A stretch of DNA of 39,689 bases from Nitrospira sp. (GCA_020697375.1 JAJFBJ010000046.1:1-39689), one strand, 5' to 3'; counted from the stretch's first letter, positions 17,646 to 26,248 are shown. Made by a program: numbers and translations. The notes: generated from the letters alone by a model not told the origin.

Positions 17646-18455
17646 CTAAATTGTGTCCACGACGTCCGGTTCGAGGCGTCTGTACGTCCAGTAACCGAGC
17701 CCGCAAATCAGCGCACTCAGCATTCCGGTCTGCGCAATAGACGACCACACAGGACCCGCTCCTTCGAACAAGACTGCACGATACCCATTGATGAGAGGAA
17801 CCATGGGGTTCAGGGCCAGCAGGGCAAGATATTCATTCGCCACAATTGGTCGGTAAAATATTGGCGTGAGGAAAAACAGGAGAGAGAGACAGATACCCAC
17901 CAGTTGAGCAATGTCGCGATAGAAAACGTTCCACGTGGCCACCATGAAACTGAGTCCCACGGTGAGAGCTGCCTGAATAGCCAACAGAGACAGAAGTGCG
18001 ATCGGATTCCATGCTACAAACCGTCCATACCAGCCGAGTATCAGATAGAGCAGCGGTAGACTAATGAGGAACGTGATAAGGTGCGAAAGCGTGTTGACTA
18101 ACACCAAAACCGCCGACGGAAAGGCAGGTCGCCGGACTAAGTCGCGGTGATTAAAAAACAGGGTGCCTGCTGAGGACAATGAATTGGTAAACCAGCTCCA
18201 TGGCAAAAGGGCGCTAAAGACGAAGGCCGGATAATCTTCGATGTCCACCCGTATGATGCTACCGAATGTAAACGATAGGACGCCGAGTTGAGCCAGTGGA
18301 ACGATCAGCGACCATAGGACCCCTAATGCAGAGCCCGTGTGTCTCAAATAAAAATCGCGTTTGACTAGATGCCATATCAAATTGCAAAAGTGTGTCATCC
18401 GGTAAGGCCATTCTGCTTCCGCATTTATCGACGATGTTAAATTATTCATAGCCAT
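17646..18455 (-). CDS. ABC-2 polysaccharide export permease
   Basis: Membrane component of the exporter, TagG/Wzm type, 269 aa from ATG 18455. Typical landmarks are LIWHLVKRDFYLRHTGSALG and VLWSLIVPLAQLGVLSFTFG at the N-terminal amphipathic helix and first segment, then FSALLPWSWFTNSLSSAG. ALNPMVPLINGYRAVLFEG near the end is characteristic of this family. About six membrane segments. Alternatives are ATG 18449 and a longer frame from 18536; no start has a strong ribosome site, so the N-terminus is uncertain by a few residues. It is followed after 17 bases by its ATPase, so the two are one operon read leftwards. Confidence 0.87.
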   Translation of the reverse strand: MAMNNLTSSINAEAEWPYRMTHFCNLIWHLVKRDFYLRHTGSALGVLWSLIVPLAQLGVLSFTFGSIIRVDIEDYPAFVFSALLPWSWFTNSLSSAGTLFFNHRDLVRRPAFPSAVLVLVNTLSHLITFLISLPLLYLILGWYGRFVAWNPIALLSLLAIQAALTVGLSFMVATWNVFYRDIAQLVGICLSLLFFLTPIFYRPIVANEYLALLALNPMVPLINGYRAVLFEGAGPVWSSIAQTGMLSALICGLGYWTYRRLEPDVVDTI

Positions 18456-19252
18456 GCAAGGATTACCGGCAGGTCTGCAGTACGCGTGAATTACAACGGT
18501 AATCCCGGCTTTGATCGAAGAATGCGACCTGCTCAACGATAGAAAAGTCTTGAATTATCATTTTGATGAACAAAACCAATGACGATAGTCAACGAGCAGA
18601 GGACACCCAAGCAATCCATAGGCAAGCACACCATAGGAAGCACTTCCGGCAGACTGTCGTGGTACAGCAATCACAACAGAGAGACGTGGCAAAAGAAAAT
18701 AACCGGCTAAGAACACTCCAGTTCTTGATTTGCGAGGCAATCTGATTGGTCTGTCAAATACCCTCGAGCCAAGGTGTAACGGCGGCCATTCTTCACAAGA
18801 AGGTCGCCTACCACACCATGCTTTGCTGTCTCTTACCCCGTTGCATGGCTTTTGCTTCGCCGGCCGTTCCCGAGCCGAAGGTACGTGAAAAAACTTGTGG
18901 CGGAAAGTGGCACAGGTAAAGACAATTGCAAAGTCTCTGTCCCCGTCAAGAAAAGCGACCGACGGATTACCGTCAATTATCAGGATTTAGGTATCCGTAG
19001 AGCCACAAGCCCATAACTTTTTCGTAGCCGCACAAAGGTGAACTCAGCCACCAAAGAGATACGCCAAATCCAGAAGCCGCCAGGAGCCGAGCCTTCCTTA
19101 AAGCTAGTGAAAGAGCAGGTAGTACACTCAGCGCGAGCACTTCATCGTTACTTCAGTTCTCTGCTTGCCAGTTTAGTGCGACAAAACGATCTGGAGCTCA
19201 ATACGGCGGATCACGATTGAGCTGTGGCTGAAGTCGCACAATAACAGGATCG
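18456..19252. other. Intergenic stretch without supported gene
   Basis: About 800 bases between the exporter operon and the GH16 gene. Both strands hold only frames of 60-70 codons without ribosome sites or family resemblance. A minus-strand frame near 18558-18740 contains a hydrophobic VLAYGLLGCPLLV stretch that could be debris of a membrane protein, but I cannot support it. The promoter of the leftward exporter operon should lie in the first part. Confidence 0.4.
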
Positions 19253-20089
19253 TCACCTTCTACTAGAATGTGATGATTCTAACGGAACGTCGCCCCAGCG
19301 GTACACGCGCACATAGTCCACCAGCATGGATGCCGGAAGAAACGTGGAAGCGTCCGGTGGCCCGCCATACCCGTCGAGCGCTAGGTCGAGAACCAGCATA
19401 AATGGTTCACTCGGAACGTGTTCTGTTGTTCGATGCCGCTCCACTCCGTCGATATACCAGACGAGGGTGTCGGGTGCCCATGCCAGCCCGTACACATGGA
19501 AGTCTTCTGTAAAATCGGAACCCTCATAAGCGACCTCTGCGAAGTGATCTCCGCTAAAGTCTACCTGTTCTGGATGCTCGCGGACTATTCCGTCCTCCGA
19601 CCAATGCACGGTCATGTAGACATTCGTAGGCTCCGATCCTTTAATCTCTGCAATGTCGATCTCAGGTGGCCATTCGTCGGACTGGGGCCATAGCCACCAT
19701 GCGGGATGCACACCGCGTCCTGCGGGCATTTTTATGCGGGCCTCAAAATAACCATACTGCTGATGAAATATATCTCGGGTGTCAATCTCCCCGCCCGAAT
19801 GTTTCATGGAGAGATAAGGAGTAGGTCGGAGGTCGATCTTCAGGTAGCCATTCTCAACTGACACCATATTGGGGTTGTGCGAGCTCAGAACGCCCGGATA
19901 AAAAATATTACGTGAAATGACATTCCACTTCGAGGAGTCTACATTACGCCCATCAAACTCGTCCCCGAAGGTCAGCACGGCTCGGGTTAAATCCGGCGAG
20001 GAAGAAGGAATATAGAAAAATCCGCAGCCAGCGAAACTGAGATAGAGAACTAAAAAAATTAAAGAGGATTGCCTGATCAGTGCCTGCAT
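19253..20089 (-). CDS. Glycoside hydrolase family 16 lipoprotein
   Basis: Endo-acting beta-glucanase/galactanase-type hydrolase, 278 aa. A hydrophobic leader ends in LSFAGC with Cys22, consistent with a lipoprotein signal, so it should sit in the periplasm or outer membrane. The GH16 beta-sandwich begins at FGDEFDGRNVDSSKWNV. The catalytic signature is EIDIAE at 143-148, with nucleophile Glu143 and acid/base Glu148. YGYFEARIKMPAGRGVHPAW precedes it and MLVLDLALDGYGG follows, both normal for the family. ATG 20089 has AAGGTG just upstream. Such hydrolases in export loci trim or release the chain; the substrate cannot be named. It is read toward the exporter but 800 bases away, so operon membership is doubtful. 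Confidence 0.9.
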   Translation of the reverse strand: MQALIRQSSLIFLVLYLSFAGCGFFYIPSSSPDLTRAVLTFGDEFDGRNVDSSKWNVISRNIFYPGVLSSHNPNMVSVENGYLKIDLRPTPYLSMKHSGGEIDTRDIFHQQYGYFEARIKMPAGRGVHPAWWLWPQSDEWPPEIDIAEIKGSEPTNVYMTVHWSEDGIVREHPEQVDFSGDHFAEVAYEGSDFTEDFHVYGLAWAPDTLVWYIDGVERHRTTEHVPSEPFMLVLDLALDGYGGPPDASTFLPASMLVDYVRVYRWGDVPLESSHSSRR

Positions 20090-20143
20090 GTCACCTTCTC
20101 AATTACGATTGCAGACTCGTGACATTACGTCCCGAGGAACCGA

Positions 20144-20325
20144 TTAGCACTCTACAGAGTTGATCCCTGTACCGTCGACTCGCCCAATTGATTGGGCAAC
20201 GGCAAGAATGGCCTCATTCTGGCCAGCCTCATCTCCCTCTTTAACTAGAGCAATCCGGAGGAATGTATACCAATATCCACAGGACTGGGTCAAAACATTT
20301 GATTGCTTAACAAAAGAGCAAAACC
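20144..20325 (-). pseudogene. Possible C-terminal gene fragment truncated by an IS remnant
   Basis: A minus-strand frame reads FVKQSNVLTQSCGYWYTFLR, then IALVKEGDEAGQNEAILAVA and IGRVDGTGINSVEC before its stop. It looks like genuine protein sequence with a mixed amphipathic character. Its 5' side runs directly into DNA that codes for IS3 transposase on the other strand at about 20327. I infer a gene whose 5' part was lost on insertion. Family not recognised; it could also be chance. Confidence 0.3.
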
Positions 20326-20326
20326 G

Positions 20327-20595
20327 GACATCCATGACCGGCTCGTGACGGGCCGGCGATCCAAGTGTTTGACGACGGCCGGTCCCTCCTCCTAAGGAGG
20401 TGCCAGTGATTGAGATGGACGTTTCCCGGTGCCGGAGTCTCGATCGACTGTTTACCACGCGGCCATTGCCCGGGACCGTGATCCTCGACAACAGCCACGA
20501 ATTCGCCGGCACATCGTTGGATGCATGTGCTGCCCGGCATGGCGTGCACGCATTTATTCAGCCTGGCATTGCTAAAGCTGAGGCGTTGGGCACGC
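20327..20595 (+). pseudogene. IS3-family transposase (integrase core) fragment
   Basis: Internal piece of an IS3 orfB product. It reads DIHDRLVTGRRSKCLTTAG, then, after a frame break with a stop at about 20390-20400, VIEMDVS, LDRLFTTRPLPGTVILDNSH, EFAGTSLDACAARHGV and FIQPG. These match the DDE integrase core, with the second catalytic Asp in the LDNSHEF motif. Only about 90 codons survive, with no ends recognisable. It abuts the stop of the PagL-like gene on the other strand, so insertion may have changed that gene's 3' side. Confidence 0.7.
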
Positions 20596-21204
20596 TTAAT
20601 ATCGGTAGATCAGCTCGATCATATGCAGATCGACTCCGCGGGTTTCGCTGCCGTAAACCGTGCCGTCGGAATAATGCTGGAATCGATACCCGAGGCTGAA
20701 CGGTCGAAATAACCTGACACTGGCTCCAAGTGTCGCAACGAATTGGAACGGACCGCCTAGGTTATGCCGCCCGAAATGGTATACGTTGACCGCTGCGCCT
20801 CCAAGCCCCCCATCAATGGAGAATTTGTCGTCTTGCGTACCAAAGGCGACCACCGGCACAATGGAGCCGATCAATCCTATCTTCTCTTTTGCGGTAAGAA
20901 CTCCGGCGCTGGTGATGAGCCTGGTTCCCACACCCCACCCCGCGGCCGAATACCAGCTCCACGGCAGACGGAACACACCGAATATATCCGCCCCGGAAAA
21001 AGATTCTCTCATCCTTTCGCCAAGCGGAGATTCACCCTTCACGCTGACACCACCGCGCAGACCGATGGCCATTAAGCCGGTCTCATCGCAATAACTCAAT
21101 CCAGCTGAAAGCAATACCAGACCAGCCGCCATGAGGCATGTGATTGCCTTGATGCCACATTGACCGTTGAGTCGGCAACAATTCCTCATCACCTTACAAT
21201 CCAT
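20596..21204 (-). CDS. PagL-like lipid A 3-O-deacylase/acyloxyacyl hydrolase family protein
   Basis: Predicted outer-membrane beta-barrel of 202 aa. A signal sequence covers about residues 18-38 (AITCLMAAGLVLLSAGLSYC). Alternating beta strands follow: MAIGLRGGVSVKGES, FGVFRLPWSWYSAAGWGVGT, LGASVRLFRPFSLGYRFQHY. The C-terminal FQHYSDGTVYG carries the His-x-Ser pattern of the PagL active site, and the protein ends in an aromatic residue, IELIYRY, as barrels do. The third catalytic residue, a Glu, may be in GSETRG or MIELIY. PagL removes the 3-position acyl chain of lipid A. ATG 21204 or 21189 could be the start. The gene stands alone beside an IS remnant. Confidence 0.78.
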   Translation of the reverse strand: MDCKVMRNCCRLNGQCGIKAITCLMAAGLVLLSAGLSYCDETGLMAIGLRGGVSVKGESPLGERMRESFSGADIFGVFRLPWSWYSAAGWGVGTRLITSAGVLTAKEKIGLIGSIVPVVAFGTQDDKFSIDGGLGGAAVNVYHFGRHNLGGPFQFVATLGASVRLFRPFSLGYRFQHYSDGTVYGSETRGVDLHMIELIYRY

Positions 21205-21658
21205 TCCCTCGGACAGACCCGCGATTGCGTATTCAATTACGGCACGATTGTCACGTCCGGCGTCTGCTGCTCAGTACAATCGGCGGCAAGACAATTGGAA
21301 GCGGAAGAGACTCTTCCGATCTTGCCATGGGACCCAGGCGATTGGATAACAAACCTCAGCTTCACACTGCGCCGTAAATTAGCTTTTCCGCCATACTGCA
21401 ATGGGTTGATATACGCCACAGCGAATGTTTTCTCCATCGCACGCAACCATGCTCATACCAGTCGCCTTTCACGACCACAGTCGCCGCGCTCCATGCCGTG
21501 ACTATACGGCTGCTCCGTCGAGAGCCCGTAAAAACATAAGGCAATGCTCTAGCTTGCTCCGGATGCTCCACCCGGCGCATGGTTGGTACGACCGACTATC
21601 GTTTCCGAATTCTCGGGTAACGCCTCGGGCTGTGGCGACTCTCCGAGCTGCTCCTGCT
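21205..21658. other. Intergenic stretch without supported gene
   Basis: About 450 bases between two leftward genes. Frames on either strand are shorter than 115 codons, overlap one another and show no family motif or ribosome site. It should hold the promoter of the PagL-like gene. Confidence 0.4.
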
Positions 21659-22456
21659 CTATGGAAGAGGAAACTTTACGCTGATGGCGCCTCCCAAACT
21701 ATCCTCCTGTGCGCCTTCACGTGGATATCCTGTCATGTCTCGCTCACCTTTCGGAGAACCATGGCAACTTAGGCAAGCTTTTACATAGTACAACGGCAGA
21801 AGTATACGTAGGCTTTTTCCTCCATCCACCACTTCGCTCACCATTTGCTCCCCATCGCGAGGATAAGACCGATCCTCCATTTTCTTCATCACGGCGCTTT
21901 CAAAAGCATCCGGTTGGTTCTTCGAATTACGAAGGAGATGTTCTGGCGCAGTCTGTTTCAGATAAATACCGGACCATAGTTGGAATCGAGACCCTGTTTC
22001 GGTACCGAATGTGGCTGGGATCAAGCCCTTGTACTTAATCCCCTTCACGTTGATGACGGTCTGATACGTCGCCACGGTTTTTTTGCTTTCCTCCAATAGT
22101 CGATCGAGGAGTGGCTTCACCATGGCAGGGACCTGCGCGGTAGTGAGGTTCTTCAAATCATGTCCCGTCCGCTCCTTGAACAAGGCGATCGTTTGTTGCG
22201 CAAATATCTCAGGGGTGAAACCCTTGTCTCCTTTATCGGGATCATTGATCAAGTCCTGATTTCGTCCGATTGCCACACGACCGGAGTCCAATAATACTGC
22301 CAGCAGGCGGCCGGATTCGCGCACATTAGACTCCTCCTCCGCAACGGCCAACTGGTAAGGAGTTCCCAAAAAAATGGCGCAAAGCACCACAGTACCGTTG
22401 ACCCACCAGCCAAGCGACCAGTGCGACCTCGTACCTGCACTGTGATCGAGATCCAT
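21659..22456 (-). CDS. Tll0287-like (DUF3365) periplasmic haem-binding domain protein
   Basis: Secreted or membrane-anchored protein of 265 aa with one N-terminal hydrophobic segment (NGTVVLCAIFLGTPYQLAVA) and a single Tll0287-like domain. The domain contains AFESAVMKKMEDRS and, near the C-terminus, LPLYYVKACLSCHGSPKGER, where CLSCH is a c-type haem attachment site (CxxCH). The family is known as a sensor module of histidine kinases and cyclases and as stand-alone cytochromes; here no signalling domain is attached. ATG 22456 has GAGGAGG at optimal distance; ATG 22459 directly upstream is possible. A redox or gas-sensing role is inferred; no partner is visible nearby. Confidence 0.82.
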   Translation of the reverse strand: MDLDHSAGTRSHWSLGWWVNGTVVLCAIFLGTPYQLAVAEEESNVRESGRLLAVLLDSGRVAIGRNQDLINDPDKGDKGFTPEIFAQQTIALFKERTGHDLKNLTTAQVPAMVKPLLDRLLEESKKTVATYQTVINVKGIKYKGLIPATFGTETGSRFQLWSGIYLKQTAPEHLLRNSKNQPDAFESAVMKKMEDRSYPRDGEQMVSEVVDGGKSLRILLPLYYVKACLSCHGSPKGERDMTGYPREGAQEDSLGGAISVKFPLP

Positions 22457-22930
22457 CATGACCCTCCTCCTCTGCCATATGGGCGCTCTGTTTGTGATCA
22501 AGCTTTTCAAGAGACGACAAGGCACACCCTGACGTGAACCTGGTAAAGTCCTATTAGCCTCTAGCCGTCACCTGATCGACACTAGCCGGCTGGCGGACAA
22601 GGCGACAAAGACAATCAGGAAAAGTAAGCCAGACGCGTTTTTATTCATTTTTTTAGATTATGAATTGACCTCCTTCCGCTCAGCCACTGGTGTTTTCCCC
22701 TGTCCCACCTGAGAAGCTGTAGTCAGCGATCTACCCACACACCGAAGACCATCACGTTGCGGGCTTTTGGTTCGAGTGTAGAATGGAGGCCTTGAAGTGT
22801 CTTCTCAGGTTTTTCCTTATTGACGAGAGACAATGGATGTCACCCATACTGCCACTTATGTGAATCCAAACTCTTAGCTTAGTGGACCTGTAGCTGTCGG
22901 GTTTCATGGCACATTGAGGAGGTACTTCTC
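22457..22930. other. Divergent intergenic region without supported gene
   Basis: Separates the leftward haem protein from the rightward dioxygenase pseudogene and should contain both promoters. AT-rich stretch with T-runs around 22638-22665. A possible short minus-strand frame from ATG 22649 was examined and does not hold up. No operator-like palindrome stood out. Confidence 0.4.
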
Positions 22931-23646
22931 ATGGTCACTGAGCCGGTCGGCCTTGTCTCCCCTCCCACCCCTTCGACGCCTCGCATATTCCGCTCGCATA
23001 TCGCAAAATTCGATAGGCATGGTCGTCGCATTTTAGATGCCCTATCACTAATCCAATTTAAGGAGCAAGGCTTCCTGAGCATCTCTACACTCGCGCGGCC
23101 AAGTGATATTACGCAAGTACGGGCTATTATTGATGACCTCTACACCGAAAACGGACGCGAGTACGGCTCCTTCAATAACCTCTTGCATCTCGCGCCTGAA
23201 CTAGGAGGTAGTCGGGTGTTTCGTTCATGCTCCGCAATAGCAAAACAGCTCCTAGGACACACAACGAGGTATGCCTGCGATAACGCGCTGTATAAGGAAC
23301 CCCACGGAAAACACGGCACCCCGTGGCATCAGGATGCCGCATTTCATAGTAATACTCTCCGAATAACACCATCATCTTTTGGATTCCGCTCCAGGACGTG
23401 ACACCCGAAAACGGCTGCATGCATTTCATTCCCCTTACAGAACACCAAGCTTTATTCCCTCATCGCCCGTTCTACCCGAATGATTATGCGTCCATGATGA
23501 CGGACCATGTCGACCTAGCACAAGCCATTGCCTGCCCGCTTCGCACTGGAGATGCCTCAGTCCATGGGCCGCTCACTTTGCATGCGGCTCTGGCCAATAA
23601 GACCGCTTCCATCCGTCGTACATGGACAATTACATTCACGCCATGA
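22931..23646 (+). pseudogene. Phytanoyl-CoA dioxygenase (PhyH) family protein, single frameshift
   Basis: Fe(II)/2-oxoglutarate oxygenase of the PhyH family split by one frameshift. The first part runs from ATG 22931 (GAGGAGG eight bases upstream) and contains HGKHGTPWHQDAAFH with the iron ligands His133 and Asp135. Near 23365-23370 the frame breaks, and the second part continues NNTIIFWIPLQDVTPENGCM, then HFIPLTEHQALFP, and later DASVHGPLTLHAALANKTA with the third iron ligand His and RRTWTITF with the 2-oxoglutarate-binding Arg. All active-site residues survive; a single lost base between CTCCG and AATAACACC explains the break. Either a fresh pseudogene or a base-calling error; restored length is about 238 aa. 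Confidence 0.8.
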
Positions 23647-24348
23647 GGGAAATGGGGGTTTCTTACTCCCGCCCGATTACTACAACGTGCAAGATTGCTT
23701 CATGATCGCTTAGCTGAGAAGAGAGACGGTTGCACAGCAGACGAAAAATAAGCCCTCTGCATTTACATTGAGCTGTAGTAGTGGTTCCCAGGCCTTTCAA
23801 CCTCCACAGCGTACAATTCCTTGCAGCAAGCACCTGGAATGAATGTGTACTAGACCCTAATTTTCACGAAAAAGGTCGCTTTGCTTTCGACTATTAGATC
23901 GTCTATTCCACTCCCATTTCAGATGAGAAGCCCTCACTCCGAACAATTACGCACTTGCGGTACAACAGGGACTCGTGGTTGATTGACAAAGGGTGAAGGT
24001 GCCTGCTTTGGTTGTGCCCACCCAAGGCAGCAAGAGGTCTCGGCATCCTCCTGGCGAGATCTGCCTTCACCCACGAACTTATTTTTCGATTCATGTGGCG
24101 ATAAAAGCACATCACATACGTGAGCTAGGTATCGCAAACCATTATTAAGGATCATTTCTTCATTGCATTCATTGGGCATGAATTCCATTCGTTGACGCCC
24201 CCCTCTTCCGCCTAATACCTTCCCCCCTCCTCTACGGTATTCTCGCCATCCCACTTGCTGGGTATTGTTGGGAATCACAACAAGACGCGACGGGAACCTA
24301 GCTCGCACCGGATTCACCACAACTACTGCCGTCTCTTTAGGAGGGCCT
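23647..24348. other. Intergenic stretch without supported gene
   Basis: About 700 bases with only short, overlapping frames. None shows a ribosome site with a plausible product. Contains C-rich and T-rich runs near 24195-24240. The GAGGAGGGCC-type ribosome site of the next gene lies at its right end (AGGAGGG at 24339-24345). Confidence 0.4.
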
Positions 24349-24552
24349 ATGCATAAACAAATTGGTAGAATCGGACTCGTGCGCAGGGAACTTCGCGGGA
24401 AAGCTTGTCCCTTTTGCGGAGGGCATACATATCAACTTGTCCTTCGTTCCCATACCCCTGCCAATGTGGAGAGCGGTCTCTTCGCTCGCTGCAGTCAATG
24501 CCATCGCGCCAAGGAAGTGGACGATGAGCTCGGCCGCATACTTTGGATGTGA
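24349..24552 (+). CDS. Small zinc-ribbon protein, 67 aa
   Basis: ATG 24349 has AGGAGGG at ideal spacing, so translation is likely. The protein has two Cys pairs: KACPFCGGHTYQLVLRS and, after about 25 residues, ARCSQCHRAKEVDDELGR. This CxxC-(~26)-CxxC layout is a zinc ribbon that could bind nucleic acid or a protein partner. Basic N-terminus (RIGLVRRELRGK). No neighbour gene suggests a role; it stands alone between long untranslated stretches. I do not recognise a named family. Confidence 0.75.
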   Translation: MHKQIGRIGLVRRELRGKACPFCGGHTYQLVLRSHTPANVESGLFARCSQCHRAKEVDDELGRILWM

Positions 24553-25070
24553 CGTTCACGGTTTCAGCTTCCTTCACACATTTGTCACACTCAAAATGAG
24601 GATAGATGGCAGTCTCTTTAAAGAAGACACGCGAACGAATCAGACAAAGATCGAACTCTCTGCGCATGATGTTGACCAGCGGAGTAATTCGAACTGCGAC
24701 CTGTGATCCTCCCTACATAATAAATCCGCACCTCGCACACTCCTTTCTCACCCCATCCTCTAGTGAATCTGTATATGAACAAGCAGGTATAGCCATAAAG
24801 CATATTCTTCACAAAAGCGCCTGTGTTCATTGGAACAAGCGGCTCTGGGATATTCTCAAGGAATTCAGCAGGAGGTAGTTCGATCTCCCGGATGTTCTCA
24901 CAAGCCAATTAGGTATGGATTCACAAAGAAATTCTCTCTCAAATCATTCAATGGAATCACTTGAGTGCATTCCATGCTCTGGGGTATGATCCCCCTTCTT
25001 CGAGGAAAACCTTGGTTTAGGGCCAGCATCAGCGAGACCGCCAAAATCGATTTGGCATATGACGGGTTGT
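24553..25070. other. Intergenic stretch upstream of tRNA genes
   Basis: About 520 bases with no supported gene. Minus-strand frames here run into the tRNAs and are not credible. The promoter for the tRNA pair should lie in the last 100 bases, but I cannot define it reliably. Confidence 0.35.
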
Positions 25071-25161
25071 GGAGAGGTGGCCGAGCGGCCGAAGGCACCG
25101 GTTTGCTAAACCGGCACAGGTCAAAAGCCTGTCGCGGGTTCAAATCCCGCCCTCTCCGCCA
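25071..25161 (+). tRNA. tRNA-Ser (anticodon GCT)
   Basis: Cloverleaf of 91 bases with encoded CCA. Acceptor GGAGAGG pairs with CCTCTCC. The anticodon stem CCGGT/ACCGG encloses loop TTGCTAA, giving anticodon GCT for AGC/AGU codons. A long variable arm, CACAGGTCAAAAGCCTGTC, is typical of serine tRNA. The T-loop GGTTCAAATCC is standard. Reads on the plus strand. Confidence 0.95.
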
Positions 25162-25236
25162 TACCGACCATGGAAAAGTTGATTTTTCTTCAATGATCCT
25201 GTAGACAGAAACCCCTCCTCGCCGTCCTGCCTGAAT

Positions 25237-25312
25237 GCCGAGGTAGCTCAGTTGGCAGAGCACAGCCCTGAAAAGGCTGGTGTCGACAGTTCGATTCTGT
25301 CCCTCGGCACCA
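25237..25312 (+). tRNA. tRNA-Phe (anticodon GAA)
   Basis: Cloverleaf of 76 bases including CCA. Acceptor GCCGAGG pairs with CCTCGGC, discriminator A. The anticodon stem CAGCC/GGCTG encloses CTGAAAA, giving anticodon GAA. D-arm AGCTCAGTTGGCAGAGC is normal. It follows tRNA-Ser by 75 bases and is probably co-transcribed. Its 3' end is duplicated in tandem right after the gene. Confidence 0.95.
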
Positions 25313-25336
25313 TCGATTCTGTCCCTCGGCACCATC
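25291..25336 (+). repeat. Tandem duplication of the tRNA-Phe 3' end (22-base period)
   Basis: The last part of tRNA-Phe, beginning CGATTCTGTCC in the T-arm and running through the CCA and following AT, is at 25292-25313. It is repeated without change at 25314-25335, and the matching run extends one base on each side. The copy recreates the T-loop half and the acceptor 3' strand. Such duplications are typical of attachment sites used by tRNA-targeting integrases, but the two copies touch, so no element lies between them. Replication slippage is the simpler alternative. Confidence 0.9.
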
Positions 25337-25798
25337 TTCCTCCTAAGAAGGATACTCCATGTACGCTGACCGCCCTTGGGCCCCGCTGAATCGGCCGTCA
25401 GCATTAATAAAATGATGTTCCACTCAACCTTCTGATCGTCTAACAATCCTCGTAAAGTCGGACCTCAAAATCTCTGAATACCCTCTCTTACCTGACTATC
25501 CCAACCTAGAACAGTCCTACGCATTTCGGGAGCTCTCAATACATTACTGGGGGGATCCCAGCAATGGTCTCGCTCGCGAGTAAAAGATACAGAATGGTTT
25601 GAAACGCGGGAAGCACCTAGTATCAAACAGTACCAACCTCCTGTCAGACTCAGAGGTGATTCACGCTCTTCGATCTCGCTTTCAGGCGAATACTGAAGAC
25701 GTGATCCTGATGTGCGAAGCTTTATCTCATGGAGAGGCACCCTGACTGGCCGATACGTGCGGCTTATTTCTAAACAAGGCCTTCCGGTGGAGGCGATG
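25337..25798. other. Intergenic stretch between tRNA-Phe and the response regulator
   Basis: About 460 bases with no supported gene. No integrase remnant is visible near the tRNA 3' duplication. The ribosome site of the next gene (GGAGG at 25789-25793) lies at the right end. Confidence 0.4.
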
Positions 25799-26203
25799 AT
25801 GATGCAGCACGACAAAAGGATTCTTATCGTTGAAGATGACGAGGACATACGACACCTGCTCGCTGACCTCTTCACAGATGAAGGTTATCGTATTGATGAA
25901 GCATCAGATGGAGCAGAGGCGCTGGTGAAGATGCATCAACGGCATTACGATGTCGTCTTATCCGACTACCACATGCCTCGCATAGACGGAGGGACGTTGC
26001 TTCAAGTCGTTCGACTCTTTTCGCCCGATTGTCCGGTGATCCTTACGTCGTGTGATCCCGAGTTCACGGAACTGTCCAATAACGGGCATTTCCACGAAGC
26101 CTTTGCATGTCTATCCAAGCCCTTCGAGCTTGAGCAACTCCTGCGGACCGTACACGAGGCGACGAATTCAATCAGAGCATCGGCTCTTCAGGGAACCGCA
26201 TAA
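25799..26203 (+). CDS. Single-domain response regulator (receiver only)
   Basis: CheY-like receiver domain of 134 aa without output domain. KRILIVEDDEDIRHLLADLF gives the acidic pocket Glu12/Asp13/Asp14. VVLSDYHMPRIDG contains the phospho-acceptor Asp56. ILTSC holds Thr83, and LSKPFELEQLL holds the conserved Lys107. Three consecutive ATG codons (25796, 25799, 25802) follow GGAGG; 25799 has five bases of spacing and 25802 eight. No histidine kinase is adjacent, so the partner is elsewhere. It could act by phospho-relay or protein binding. Confidence 0.88.
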   Translation: MMQHDKRILIVEDDEDIRHLLADLFTDEGYRIDEASDGAEALVKMHQRHYDVVLSDYHMPRIDGGTLLQVVRLFSPDCPVILTSCDPEFTELSNNGHFHEAFACLSKPFELEQLLRTVHEATNSIRASALQGTA

Positions 26204-26248
26204 TCAACCCCTGGAATACGCCTGTTGTGAGGGTCCTGCGAGCACAGC

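Noticed and set aside
17629..17748. Longer N-terminus for the exporter ATPase
   Set aside because: It would overlap the permease gene by about 100 bases and adds residues not seen in the family; ATG 17628 fits the spacing.
18558..18740. Minus-strand 60-residue frame with a hydrophobic stretch
   Set aside because: No ribosome site and no recognisable family; could be debris but cannot be supported.
22568..22649. Short minus-strand hydrophobic peptide after AAGGAGG
   Set aside because: Careful base counting at the A-run near 22620 breaks the hydrophobic frame, and the ribosome site is too far from the ATG.
25314..25335. Start of a second tRNA-Phe
   Set aside because: Only the 3' end is copied; there is no D-arm or anticodon arm after it.
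24898..25446. Minus-strand frame of 182 codons across the tRNA genes
   Set aside because: Antisense to both tRNAs; not a credible gene.
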